Shown here piece after piece: positions 54,616-63,518 of a stretch of 64,000 nt of DNA (within the stretch, counting starts at the first letter, position 1; each line of letters begins with the position of its first letter). This DNA comes from Rhizobium aethiopicum. GTDB taxonomy: Bacteria > Pseudomonadota > Alphaproteobacteria > Rhizobiales > Rhizobiaceae. Below the pieces are notes generated by a model. That model ran no database searches, was not told where the DNA came from, and was given only the letters and a program-made list of their open reading frames with translations. The stretch is from NCBI RefSeq assembly GCF_014197535.1, contig NZ_JACIFV010000005.1, positions 124,001 through 188,000 of the forward strand, given 5' to 3'. The translations under genes and the position numbers were made by a program.

Positions 54616-55486
54616 CTGCGCCTCCCTTTCCGGAATCCCTGATCCACAACGCCGTCAGCGCCAGCGCAACCGTGGCGTAGACGATGCCGGCGGGAACCCA
54701 CATCACCAGCCCCGCCATCTGCTGATCTTCGAGCGGCGACAGCCCCCAAGCTCCAGACGATCGTGTCTGCACGGTGTAGAGCACGCTCGGTGAAAGGGCG
54801 ATGAGAGCTCCGAGAATGCTCATATGGAGCATGGTCAGGAAGAGATGCCAGGCCGCAAGCCCTCTGTCCGTCTTCCAGATGACCGGCCACCAGAACAGGA
54901 CGGCGCTCAGGAAAAAGGAAAGATGCTGCAGGCGATGGAGCGGCGTGCTTTCGATCGCCGCGTCGAAGAGGACGGGCGAATGCCATGCCCAGATCGCCGC
55001 CCCGTGCAGCAGCGTCGTTACGGTGCCGTTGCTCAGCAACGTCCAGGTCGTGCGGACCACGCGCGACGCGAGCACCTGCCCCGCCCGGCGCCTGACGATC
55101 CTGGGCAGCCCCCACAGCAGCACCGCCGCCGGGCGTGCCAGGACGATGAGCGGCGCGGCGACCGCCATAACCAGCTCATGTTCGATCATGTGGAAGGTGA
55201 AAAGCTGCTCTCCCAGCCAATGCAGGGGAGAGACAAGTGCGGCGGCAAGCACCAGCCAGCCGGCCCAATAGGCCAAAAGACGGTGCGCGAAGACGCGACG
55301 GCCTGCCGATGATCTCGACATGAAGCGAAGGCTTCCGCTTGCATAGAGGACTGCGCAGACTGCTAGCGGCGCAATTATCCAGGTATCGGCCGTCCAGGGA
55401 AGGGAACTCGCATGGGTATGGCCTTCATGTGCCAACCCCGGTGTCGCCATCAGAAAAAGAAAGGCGATTGTCGCTGCTGTTCTCAT
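54590..55486 (-). CDS. CtaG-type cytochrome c oxidase assembly protein
   Basis: A 298-residue membrane protein of the caa3_CtaG family, with a signal-like N-terminus (MRTAATIAFLFLMATPGLAHEG) and about seven helices, including HWLGEQLFTFHMIEHE, where metal-binding His residues cluster. It helps insert copper into the oxidase. The start ATG overlaps the stop of the subunit III gene (ATGA). A further in-frame upstream stretch runs into subunit III and is rejected. Confidence 0.85.
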   Translation of the reverse strand: MRTAATIAFLFLMATPGLAHEGHTHASSLPWTADTWIIAPLAVCAVLYASGSLRFMSRSSAGRRVFAHRLLAYWAGWLVLAAALVSPLHWLGEQLFTFHMIEHELVMAVAAPLIVLARPAAVLLWGLPRIVRRRAGQVLASRVVRTTWTLLSNGTVTTLLHGAAIWAWHSPVLFDAAIESTPLHRLQHLSFFLSAVLFWWPVIWKTDRGLAAWHLFLTMLHMSILGALIALSPSVLYTVQTRSSGAWGLSPLEDQQMAGLVMWVPAGIVYATVALALTALWIRDSGKGGADGTRIAAP

Positions 55487-56085
55487 AGTCGTGGCACCCA
55501 GTAGATGCATCCGTAGAGGGGAAGCCACGCCAGCACGACAAAGTTCCAGTAGAGCGCATTGTCTTCGACATCGCCGTAGCGCCGGGTGTTGTCGCCATGC
55601 TTCGAAAACATCAGGCAGGCGAGAACGACTGTATCGACGAGGTCGGTGATGATGTGGGTCGCGTGCAGGCCGAGCATCGTCCAGACGATCGATCCGTAGG
55701 CATCGTCGTCCCAGCCTATGTGAAGGGCAGGAAATTCGTAGGCGCGAGGTATGAGGGGCGCAGCTCCAAGAAGCGCCATGATGATCAGCCCCGCGCGCAC
55801 CTTGCGGAGATCCCTCTGCTTCGCCCATCGCGCAACGAGCATATTCGGCACGATGCTGGCGAGAAGCAGCAGGGTCAGAATCGTCCCGGGAAGGAGATCC
55901 GGGGCAGGCGCTTCGATCGGCCAACGCGGCGCCAGGCTCATGAGATAGAAGTAGACCACGATCGCCAAAGCGAACCCCATGCCTTCGATCAGCATGAAGG
56001 CGCTGGTGCCCCAGAAGGTCAGGCTGGCGCTGCCCAGGCCGTGCAGGGGAAGCTTCGACAGATCGGTGACCACGCGCTCCTTCAT
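55483..56085 (-). CDS. Cytochrome c oxidase subunit III
   Basis: A 200-residue membrane protein with five or more helices, matching the short CoxC/CyoC-like subunit III. FWGTSAFMLIEGMGFALAI and HATHIITDLVDT are characteristic segments. It is coupled by four-base overlaps to subunit I before it and to ctaG after it. It stabilises the catalytic subunit in the inner membrane. Confidence 0.83.
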   Translation of the reverse strand: MKERVVTDLSKLPLHGLGSASLTFWGTSAFMLIEGMGFALAIVVYFYLMSLAPRWPIEAPAPDLLPGTILTLLLLASIVPNMLVARWAKQRDLRKVRAGLIIMALLGAAPLIPRAYEFPALHIGWDDDAYGSIVWTMLGLHATHIITDLVDTVVLACLMFSKHGDNTRRYGDVEDNALYWNFVVLAWLPLYGCIYWVPRL

Positions 56086-57992
56086 GACTCATCCTCCGGC
56101 GTTTGCTTCGGCCAGAACCATCCTGTGAGGGTGATAGCCACCGGAACGGCTCCCCAAACCACCGCCCACGGGCTGAAGATCGAGCCGATCAGCATGATGC
56201 TCGTGGCGATGGCGGCCAGAAATGGCCAGATGGAATCGGCTGGCGAGGACTCCCGCGCCTCCGGCTTGCCCGCGGCGACGCTGCTGACGATCAGTTCGCG
56301 CCGATCGAGCCGAAGTCCCGTCGCCACCGGCAAGGTCTCCCCATCGGTCCAGAGCGGTTCGGCGGTTTCGACCACGGGAATATGCCGAAAATTATAGGGG
56401 GGAGGGGGCGAGGATGTGGCCCATTCCAATGTCGATGCGTTCCAGGGGTTCGGTCCCGCAGGCGGACCGGATCTAAAGCTGCGGATGGCATCGATGAAGA
56501 AGACCAGGAAGCCGGCGGCCAGGATCACCGCGCTGAGACTGACGAAGAGGTTCAGGCCGGCCCAGGGCAGCTCGGGCTGATAGGTGTAGACTCGCCGCGG
56601 CATGCCCTGGAGCCCTAGGATGTGCATCGGAAAGAAGGTCAGGTGAAAGCCGGTGAAGATCAGGCCGAAGGCCCACCGGCCGAGCCTTTCGCTCATCATC
56701 CGCCCGGTCATCTTCGGGAACCAGTAGTAGATCGCGCCGATCAGCGGGAAGACGGAGCCGCCGATCAGGACATAGTGGAAATGGGCGACGACGAAATAGG
56801 TGTCGTGGACCTGGGTATCGAGCGGCACCGACGCCACCATCACGCCGGTCAGACCGCCGATGACGAAGGTGATGAGGAAGCCGATGATGAAAAGCAGCGG
56901 CGTCTTGAAGACTGGACGGCCATCCCACAGCGTTGCCAGCCAGCAGAAGATCTGGGTTCCGGCGGGAATGGCGATCGCCATGCTCGACGCGGTAAAAAAG
57001 CTGCTCCCCAGTCGCGGCAGTCCTGCCACGAACATGTGGTGCACCCACAGGCCGAAGGAGAGAATTCCGGTGGCGATCATCGCCAGCACCAGCGGCATGT
57101 AGCCAAAGACAGGACGCTGCGTGAAGGTGGAAATCATGGCGGAGACTATGCCGACCGCCGGCAGGAAGATGATGTAGACCTCGGGATGGCCGAAGAACCA
57201 GAACAGGTGCTGCCACAGAAGTACATCGCCACCTTCTGCGGGATTATAGAACTGAGTGCCGACCAGCCGGTCGAGAATGAGCGACGAGCTGGCGAACATG
57301 ATGGCCGGCATGGCCAGGATGACCAGAAAGGCCGTGACCAGCATCGACCAGACGAAGACGGGGATCCGGTCGAGCGACATGCCGGGCGCCCGCAGCTTGA
57401 AGACGGTCACGACGATTTCGACGGCAACGGCGAGGGCGGAGACCTCGGTAAAGGTGATCATCTGTGCCCAGATGTCCGTCCGCTTTCCCGCGCCGTATTC
57501 GGGGCCGGCCAGAGGCACGTAGGAGAACCAGCCGACATCGGGAGCGGTATCGAGCGCAAGCGAGATCCATAGCAGCAGCCCGCCGGCGAGATAGATCCAG
57601 TACGAAAAGGCATTCAGCCTGGGAAAGGCGATGTTGCGGGTTCCGACCATCAGAGGAACGAGATAGACCGCCATGGCCTCCATCACCGGAACCGCAAACA
57701 GGAACATCATGTTGCTCCCGTGCACGGTGAAGATCTGGTTGTAGCGGTCGGCGCTGATGAAGCGAGCCTCCGGGAAAGCAAGCTGGAGGCGCATCGCCAG
57801 TGCAAGGATGCCGCCGAGGAGCAGGAAGATGAAGGCTGTCGCGATATAGCGTCGGCCGATGATCTTGTGATCAACCGTGGAGAGCGCTGCCAGCAATCCA
57901 GGCGGCGTCGACCATGTGCGCCTGAGGAAGGCCTCCGCTTCGGGACAGCCGGCAGCCAGGTCGGCGGGGGAAGGGGTTCTGCCGCCCCTCAT
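56082..57992 (-). CDS. Cytochrome c oxidase subunit I (caa3-type)
   Basis: A 636-residue haem-copper oxidase catalytic subunit. Visible ligands are haem a His in TVHGSNMMF (near 91), the CuB His plus cross-linked Tyr in GHPEVY (near 268), the His pair in WVHHMF (near 317) and the haem a3/a His in VAHFHYVL (near 404). ATG at 57992 overlaps the subunit II stop; upstream in-frame sequence is not part of the protein. The C-terminus is about 100 residues longer than minimal subunits. It reduces oxygen to water while pumping protons. Confidence 0.9.
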   Translation of the reverse strand: MRGGRTPSPADLAAGCPEAEAFLRRTWSTPPGLLAALSTVDHKIIGRRYIATAFIFLLLGGILALAMRLQLAFPEARFISADRYNQIFTVHGSNMMFLFAVPVMEAMAVYLVPLMVGTRNIAFPRLNAFSYWIYLAGGLLLWISLALDTAPDVGWFSYVPLAGPEYGAGKRTDIWAQMITFTEVSALAVAVEIVVTVFKLRAPGMSLDRIPVFVWSMLVTAFLVILAMPAIMFASSSLILDRLVGTQFYNPAEGGDVLLWQHLFWFFGHPEVYIIFLPAVGIVSAMISTFTQRPVFGYMPLVLAMIATGILSFGLWVHHMFVAGLPRLGSSFFTASSMAIAIPAGTQIFCWLATLWDGRPVFKTPLLFIIGFLITFVIGGLTGVMVASVPLDTQVHDTYFVVAHFHYVLIGGSVFPLIGAIYYWFPKMTGRMMSERLGRWAFGLIFTGFHLTFFPMHILGLQGMPRRVYTYQPELPWAGLNLFVSLSAVILAAGFLVFFIDAIRSFRSGPPAGPNPWNASTLEWATSSPPPPYNFRHIPVVETAEPLWTDGETLPVATGLRLDRRELIVSSVAAGKPEARESSPADSIWPFLAAIATSIMLIGSIFSPWAVVWGAVPVAITLTGWFWPKQTPEDES

Positions 57993-58972
57993 CGCAAACC
58001 ACTCAGATAGGCGCTCACTTGTCGCAGCTCTTCGCCGGTGAGGGGAACCAACGGCATGTTGTTGCCCGGCTTCAGTGTTTGCGGGTCGGCAATCCATGCC
58101 GCAACCGATCCCCGCGTGTTCTCCAGCAGCCCCGCGGCAATCATGCTGCGGCTGCCGACATGGGTGAGGTCAGGCCCCGAGGTGCCCGATGCCTCGGTAC
58201 CGCGGATGGTGTGACAGGCAGCGCAAGGCTTGCCCATGAAGACGAGCTTTCCCGCCGCGGCATCACCATCGGCCGGTGCGGCTGCCGTCTTTCGCTGCGA
58301 CTCCAGCCATCTGGCATAGTCCTCCGGCTCCTCGGCGATCACCAACAGCGCCATGTGGCTGTGCTGCAGGCCGCAGAATTCGGCACATTGGCCGCGATAG
58401 ATGCCGGCTTTGCTGGCATGCAGCGTCAGCCCGTTCTCGCGGCCGGGGACCAGATCCTGCTTTCCCGTCAGGTTCGGCACCCAGAAGGAATGAATGACAT
58501 CAGTCGCTTCCAGACGCAGCCGGACATCGGTTCCCACCGAAATATGCAGCTCGTTGGCGGTCTGGAATGTCCTGGCGGGATCCGCATCGAGATAGGTAAA
58601 CTGCCACCACCACTGCTGCCCGCGAACGGCGATGGTCGGCGGATTGTCCCAGCCGCGGTCGACGCCATTGGTTGCGTAAAAGCTGGTGATGGCCAGGAAG
58701 CTTACGACCAGGAAGGTCGTCATGATGGCGCCGGTAACGACCCTGCCCATGGAAAGCTCGGTCTGCGGTTCGCTGGGGCGCTCGTTCTTCCCGCGTACCA
58801 GCGCCCATACCATGACGCCCATGACGAGCACGAAGACGACGCCGCAGACGGCGACGAATAGGAATAACAGGCTCTTGAGTTCCGAAGCGGCGGGTCCGTC
58901 CGCATTCAGCGCGGATTGCGTCCCTGCAGTGCAGCCGGACAGAAACAGGGTGCATGCCGGGGCGATCTTCAA
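57989..58972 (-). CDS. Cytochrome c oxidase subunit II with fused cytochrome c domain
   Basis: A 327-residue lipoprotein-like subunit II (lipobox LSGC near residue 14), with two membrane helices (about 37-58 and 82-102), CuA site GQCAEFCGLQHSHM (near 196) and an added C-terminal haem c domain, CAACH (near 253). The fusion defines a caa3-type oxidase that takes electrons from cytochrome c without a separate docking partner. The start overlaps the preceding stop by four bases (ATGA). Confidence 0.9.
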   Translation of the reverse strand: MKIAPACTLFLSGCTAGTQSALNADGPAASELKSLLFLFVAVCGVVFVLVMGVMVWALVRGKNERPSEPQTELSMGRVVTGAIMTTFLVVSFLAITSFYATNGVDRGWDNPPTIAVRGQQWWWQFTYLDADPARTFQTANELHISVGTDVRLRLEATDVIHSFWVPNLTGKQDLVPGRENGLTLHASKAGIYRGQCAEFCGLQHSHMALLVIAEEPEDYARWLESQRKTAAAPADGDAAAGKLVFMGKPCAACHTIRGTEASGTSGPDLTHVGSRSMIAAGLLENTRGSVAAWIADPQTLKPGNNMPLVPLTGEELRQVSAYLSGLR

Positions 58973-59718
58973 GGCCAGACACCTCGATCGGAGCGGAAGC
59001 CCGCCGGCCCTTCCTCGAAAAGAGTTGCGGCCGGCGCCCGGTTCTCGGCCGGCCTCGTATGCTTGTCGTCATTGCGGCTCGGCGCGGTATAGAGGGCGGA
59101 ATAGGCGCCGATTGTCCTGACATAGCCGGCGAGCTGCCAGATCTGGTCGCTCGTCATTTGGTTCGCAAAGGCAGGCATGCCGTGAGGCCGTCCGTCGCGT
59201 ATAGATGCCACGACCGATACCATTTCCGAGCCATAAAACCACCAGCCGTCAAGAAACGAAGGGCCGGTCCCGCCTCGTCCATCCCCATGGCAAGTAGGGC
59301 AGCCGAACCAGGAATAAAGGCGCTTGCCCTGGCTCAGATCATAGGCGGTGCTCTCATAGGGCTTACCAAGCGCGAAATAGACGTCGGGTGGTGTGCCGCC
59401 GATCATATCTGGCATCAGCCGGAACTGATCGAGAGACGATGTGACCGGTGGATCGGCGCGGTATTGTCTTGGATGTCTTGCCCCGCCGATCGCGGCTCCG
59501 ATCACGAACATAGAGAGCAGCACCATCGAGACCAACCAGATGCCGTCCTTCTTGACGGCGCTATCGGCAAGCAAAGGGAACCGATCGGGACCGGACGCCA
59601 CGGGGGGACGGGCGCGACGCAAGCGTGGACGGCTTGCCCGGGCGATGGCGGCCCAGACGGCGGCCATCGCGAGAAGCGATACTGCCGCCGACCAGGGAAC
59701 GTGCTTGCTTTCGCGCAT
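58969..59718 (-). CDS. Membrane-anchored cytochrome c
   Basis: A 249-residue protein with two membrane segments (about residues 8-27 and 60-80) and a haem c site CPTCH (near 142) in a domain with HGMPAFANQM supplying the axial Met. It probably carries electrons between the molybdoenzyme and the oxidase. It follows the molybdoenzyme gene by 14 bases and overlaps the subunit II start. Confidence 0.8.
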   Translation of the reverse strand: MRESKHVPWSAAVSLLAMAAVWAAIARASRPRLRRARPPVASGPDRFPLLADSAVKKDGIWLVSMVLLSMFVIGAAIGGARHPRQYRADPPVTSSLDQFRLMPDMIGGTPPDVYFALGKPYESTAYDLSQGKRLYSWFGCPTCHGDGRGGTGPSFLDGWWFYGSEMVSVVASIRDGRPHGMPAFANQMTSDQIWQLAGYVRTIGAYSALYTAPSRNDDKHTRPAENRAPAATLFEEGPAGFRSDRGVWP

Positions 59719-59732
59719 CGCCGGGACCTGGG

Positions 59733-62135
59733 TCAGGAGCGCGACGAGAGGGCCGAGAGACTGAGCCGCACCGGCAACATCTTGTAAGAGGGGGTCTTGG
59801 CTTTGGCGTCGTGATGCGCCAGCGGAAAGAGCGGGTTCGCCTCAGGGTAATAGGCCGCACAGCACCCGGTCGGAATCGCGTGCCTGGCAATCTTGAAGCC
59901 GGTGACGCGGCGCGTTGTCGCAACGTCGATGGCAGTCGTCAGATCGACGAAATCGCCTTCTTTGAAGCCCAGTCTGCCAATATCCTCTTCGTTCATGAAG
60001 ACCACCTTTCGCGTTCCCTTCACGCCGCGATAGCGATCGCCGTAACCGTAGATGGTCGTGTTGAACTGGTCGTTGGAGCGCAGCGTGGCGAGGTTGAGAA
60101 CCTCAGTGGCGCCCGGACCGATGTCGAGTTCGGGAAAGAGCCGCGGCGGCGTGATGAAATTGGCCTTCTGGTTAGGCGTCGTCCATTTGCGCTCCCTGGC
60201 CGGCACCGGTCTCGGAATGCCGCCCGGCTGAAACATGCGTTTGTTGAAATCCCTGAACGTCTCGGGATAGGTCGCTTCGATCGCGTCGCGGATCTTCGAA
60301 TAATCGCCGACCCATTCGTCCCACGGGACTCGGCCCTTCGCCAGCGTCGCCTTGGCGATGCCGGCGATGATGGCGGGCTCCGACAGAAGCTCCTCGCTTG
60401 CGGGCTTCGCCTTCCCGCGCGAGCCATGGAAATGCGCCACGGAACTTTCGATAGAGACGGCTTGCGGACCGCTCGCCTGTTCATCGATCTCGATGCGGCC
60501 GAGACAGGGAAGGAGATAGGCGATTTCGCCATGGATGACGTGGCTGCGATTGAGCTTCGTCGCGATCTGTACGGTCAGGCGGAGTTTGCGCCAGGCCTCT
60601 TCCATCGCTTCCGTTTCCGGGACAGCGCGCAAGAAATTGCCGCCGAGGCTGACGAAGGCCTTGGCTTCGCCCTCCATGATCGCCTTGCAGGTGTCAACGG
60701 TCGCGCGTCCTTCCCATTGTGGCGATTCGAACTGGTAGAGTTCCTTCAGCTTATCGAGCGGCACGAGGTCCGGCTTTTCCGTTATCCCGACCGTGCGCTG
60801 GCCCTGCACGTTCGAATGGCCGCGCACGGCGCAGATATTGGCGCCCGGCTTGCCGATATTGCCGCGCAACAGCGCGAGGTTGGCGACCATATGAACGTTC
60901 TGGACACCCATCACATGCTGCGTGAGACCCATGCCGTAGATCATCAGCACCGCCTCCGAATGGGCGTAGGTGCGGGCTGCCTGAATCATCTGTTCGCGGG
61001 TCAAGCCGGAAACACGTTCCAGCTCGGCCCAGTTATAGTGGCGGGCGGCTTCGGCAAACTCCTCGAAACCCGACGTATGCGTGTTGATGAAATCGTGGTC
61101 GAGAACATGCTTCTTGTCGGCGGCGGCAATGGAAGCGGCGAAGGCCACCGCCGCGGCATTATCCGGCTTATGGGGCACGGCATCGGAGCCTGAAACCTTG
61201 CTCATGCCCAGTGCCTTCATCGCATCGTCGGCTTCGATCAAGGCTTTGCAGACCCCGAAGAGGGCCGCGATGTCGCCTCCGTTCTTCACCTGGTAATATT
61301 CCGATGAAATCGGCGTCGACCGACCGGTCAGCATCTGGCTCGGCATTTGCGGGTTGATGAAACGTTCAAGCCCCGGTTCGCGCAACAGATTGAAGGTAAC
61401 GATTTTCACGCCCCGGTCCACGGCATCCTGAAGGTCATGCAGCATCCGCGGGGAGGAGGTGGCGACGTTCTGCGCCATATAGAAAATGCAATCGCAGTTC
61501 TGGAAATCGGACAGGATTGCCGTGCCTACGGAGGCTCCGATGCTTTCCGGCAGACCGACCGAGGAGCTTTCGTGACACATGTTGGAAGAGTCGGGCAGGT
61601 TGTTGCTGCCAAAGATCCGGGCAAAAAGCTGATACATGTAGGAGGTCTCGAGGGAGGCGCGCCCGGAGGTGTAGAAATCGACCTCACGCGGAGGAATTGA
61701 CCGCAGCGCCTCGCCGATGTCTGCGAATGCATCGTTCCAGTCTACCGGCTCGTATTTGTCGGTCGAGCGGTTCCACCGCATCGGATGGGTCAGGCGCCCT
61801 TGTTCTTCGAGATCGTGATCGCTCCACTGCTCCAACTCATGCAATGTATGGGCGGCGAAGAAGGCGCGGTCGGCGCGGCGGGAGGTGACCTCCCAGGCGG
61901 TCGCCTTTGCGCCGCTTTCGCAAAATTCCATGGCATGCGGTTTTGCAGGCTTGGCCCAGGCGCAACTGACGCACATGTAGCCGTCGGGTTTGTTGTGATG
62001 GGAAAGCAGCGACGGCCCCGATCGGGGGACGTGTTCGCGCAGCAGAATTTCTCCAAGAGATCTCGCCGCCGCCCAGCCGCCAGCCGCAGGCGTGCTCTCG
62101 CCGATCGTTGGCGGATGTTTCGATCGCGCTGACAT
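59733..62135 (-). CDS. FdhF/YdeP-family molybdopterin oxidoreductase
   Basis: An 800-residue molybdopterin enzyme of the formate-dehydrogenase-alpha-like YdeP group. Cys-containing CVSCAWA (near residue 55) and MCHESSSVGL (near 190), the latter at the metal-ligand region, and ALLRGNIGKPGANICAVRGHSNVQG are family marks. The ATG at 62135 follows GGGAGG; sequence opens further upstream without support. It heads a seven-gene operon ending in a caa3 oxidase. The substrate is not certain; YdeP relatives are linked to acid resistance and formate, so a formate-oxidising role is only one option. Confidence 0.83.
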   Translation of the reverse strand: MSARSKHPPTIGESTPAAGGWAAARSLGEILLREHVPRSGPSLLSHHNKPDGYMCVSCAWAKPAKPHAMEFCESGAKATAWEVTSRRADRAFFAAHTLHELEQWSDHDLEEQGRLTHPMRWNRSTDKYEPVDWNDAFADIGEALRSIPPREVDFYTSGRASLETSYMYQLFARIFGSNNLPDSSNMCHESSSVGLPESIGASVGTAILSDFQNCDCIFYMAQNVATSSPRMLHDLQDAVDRGVKIVTFNLLREPGLERFINPQMPSQMLTGRSTPISSEYYQVKNGGDIAALFGVCKALIEADDAMKALGMSKVSGSDAVPHKPDNAAAVAFAASIAAADKKHVLDHDFINTHTSGFEEFAEAARHYNWAELERVSGLTREQMIQAARTYAHSEAVLMIYGMGLTQHVMGVQNVHMVANLALLRGNIGKPGANICAVRGHSNVQGQRTVGITEKPDLVPLDKLKELYQFESPQWEGRATVDTCKAIMEGEAKAFVSLGGNFLRAVPETEAMEEAWRKLRLTVQIATKLNRSHVIHGEIAYLLPCLGRIEIDEQASGPQAVSIESSVAHFHGSRGKAKPASEELLSEPAIIAGIAKATLAKGRVPWDEWVGDYSKIRDAIEATYPETFRDFNKRMFQPGGIPRPVPARERKWTTPNQKANFITPPRLFPELDIGPGATEVLNLATLRSNDQFNTTIYGYGDRYRGVKGTRKVVFMNEEDIGRLGFKEGDFVDLTTAIDVATTRRVTGFKIARHAIPTGCCAAYYPEANPLFPLAHHDAKAKTPSYKMLPVRLSLSALSSRS

Positions 62136-62188
62136 TTGTGCCTCCCGATATTGCCGTAGCGGACCCCCGGCAGATATTTTGCGATCCA

Positions 62189-62213
62189 AACTCTTCGAGA
62201 AACAAACTGTTCC
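62189..62213 (-). promoter_or_regulatory. EcfG-type promoter for the molybdoenzyme-oxidase operon
   Basis: GGAAC (62213-62209), 17 bases, GTTTGG starting at 62191 on the minus strand, 53 bases before the ATG at 62135. Confidence 0.65.
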
Positions 62214-62306
62214 AGGCGAGTCGGCAAAGTGACGAGCGGGGCTGCCGACAGCCGATGACGGGAGACGATTGGCATAGGCTGGGCTTCCCAGCCGCATCGC
62301 ATATGC

Positions 62307-62558
62307 TCAGAGCGGCGTCGGAGCGTCGGCCTCCACCTCGGCATAGAGCTGACCGCACATCGTCAGCGATCGCCGCATCGCAGCGACGCGATCTTCGGCG
62401 TCTTTGGCTGAATAGGCCCAGATGTCGGTCGCCCAGCTCTTGCCATCCATCTCGTACTGCAGGGCAAATCTATAGAGCCGTCGCTCATTTGCATCGGTGC
62501 TGACGAAAGCGCGATCGGGATCATCGTGGCGCTGGCGCGGGAAACTTACAACATTCAC
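62307..62558 (-). CDS. Small hypothetical protein
   Basis: An 83-residue soluble protein starting MNVVSFPRQR. The middle (about residues 27-60) contains LYRFALQYEMDGKSWATDIWAYSAKDAEDRV, recalling a short domain of unknown function seen in rhizobia. It lies 93 bases beyond the next EcfG-type site and upstream of the molybdoenzyme gene. No clear ribosome site. Function unknown. Confidence 0.6.
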   Translation of the reverse strand: MNVVSFPRQRHDDPDRAFVSTDANERRLYRFALQYEMDGKSWATDIWAYSAKDAEDRVAAMRRSLTMCGQLYAEVEADAPTPL

Positions 62559-63116
62559 AACCTGCTCCTCGGGTTCACCTCATCGCCAGGGCTCGAAAGG
62601 CCGCTTTTCCTTTGGACTAACCTGATCGCCCGGATTTCGTTCCCTGCGCACCTCGTCGGAGCAGGCCCATTCGCGGTCTGGCCCGGCCATGACGACTCCG
62701 ACCGTTCATGGTCTCGACCAGGCTGGAGGTCGTCATCCTTGCTCCTGGCGTTGGCATTGACCAGAACATCGAGAGGCGAGACTGTCGCATCTCTAACTGG
62801 CCCAACTGTCGCATTACTAAATAGGCGCTACAGGCGAATCTGGCGTAAGCTGAATTATGGAACTTGATTCATGGGGTCGGCTGTTCAACATGGCCGCGCG
62901 TTGTGCTCGGCCCGGTGCCGAGCATCTGACGGAATTTCTTAACGAGAAAACGTTATTTTCAGCCACTTAATCAGGCCATGCGCAGATCCTCGGCACAAGG
63001 CCTGGGATGACGTCGCCGGTTTTGCAGTGGTTTGTCAGCAGGCCCACACTGGCGTGCGGGCTCTTCCCCTGAGGCGCCGCAGCTTTGTTTCGAATAGCCG
63101 CGAAACCGACGTGGCC
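62559..63116. other. 558-base gap: stress-type promoter plus probable IS-end remnant, no gene
   Basis: Apart from the promoter at 62619, the stretch holds ACTGTCGCAT twice, at 62781-62790 and 62805-62814, a 24-base period that recalls the internal end-repeats of IS21-type elements. Open frames here are short and without family resemblance. Probably a scar of a lost element or decayed gene. Confidence 0.4.
62619..62643 (-). promoter_or_regulatory. EcfG-type promoter for the 83-residue gene
   Basis: GGAAC (62643-62639), 17 bases, GTT (62621-62619), minus strand. The start codon at 62558 follows about 60 bases later. Confidence 0.6.
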
Positions 63117-63448
63117 CTACTCCACGGTCTCGCTGTTTGCCGGTTCGTCGAGCAATGCGCGGTAGCGGTTCAAGCTTTCTTCCAGATGCGCGGCGATGGC
63201 GTTCTTCGCGGACTTGGCGTCACCCTGGGTGATCGCCGAATCCCTGATAGGCGCGTGAGGACTGCCGGTGCTTGAGCACGCGACGTCAGCGCCTCGCGCA
63301 CTACCGTTCGCGACGCGCCGAACTCCTCGCAAAGCTGGGCGCTCGATGGTATTTTCTCCCCCGGCGCATATAATCCGGAGTCGATGCGCTCGGTGAGCTT
63401 GGCAACGACGATTTCTGCGAGGTTTCCCCGTTGCGTGATGATCGACAA
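63117..63448 (-). pseudogene. GntR-family regulator, internally deleted and frameshifted
   Basis: The N-terminal half is a sound GntR winged helix (IDSGLYAPGEKIPS, then QLCEEFGASRTVVREAL). It then breaks at about 63300 and resumes in another frame with the C-terminal end of an FCD domain (AITQGDAKSAKNA, HLEESLNRY). About 120 residues of the ligand domain are missing, followed by a shift near 63275. The TTG at 63448 would be the start. It lies beside the FAD/Fe-S dehydrogenase gene, which it may once have regulated. Confidence 0.8.
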
Positions 63449-63518
63449 CTTATGCTCCGATTCTATGTTTCTAATTTAGCACATATCACATATCACGCCA
63501 GCTGCGGCGCCGGGGTTT

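Noticed and set aside
59625-61193. A 522-codon plus-strand frame opposite the cytochrome and molybdoenzyme genes
   Set aside because: It overlaps conserved genes on the other strand and has no family resemblance.
62617-62814. A 65-codon minus-strand frame beside the ACTGTCGCAT repeats
   Set aside because: No ribosome site or family match; it covers the stress-type promoter and the repeat.
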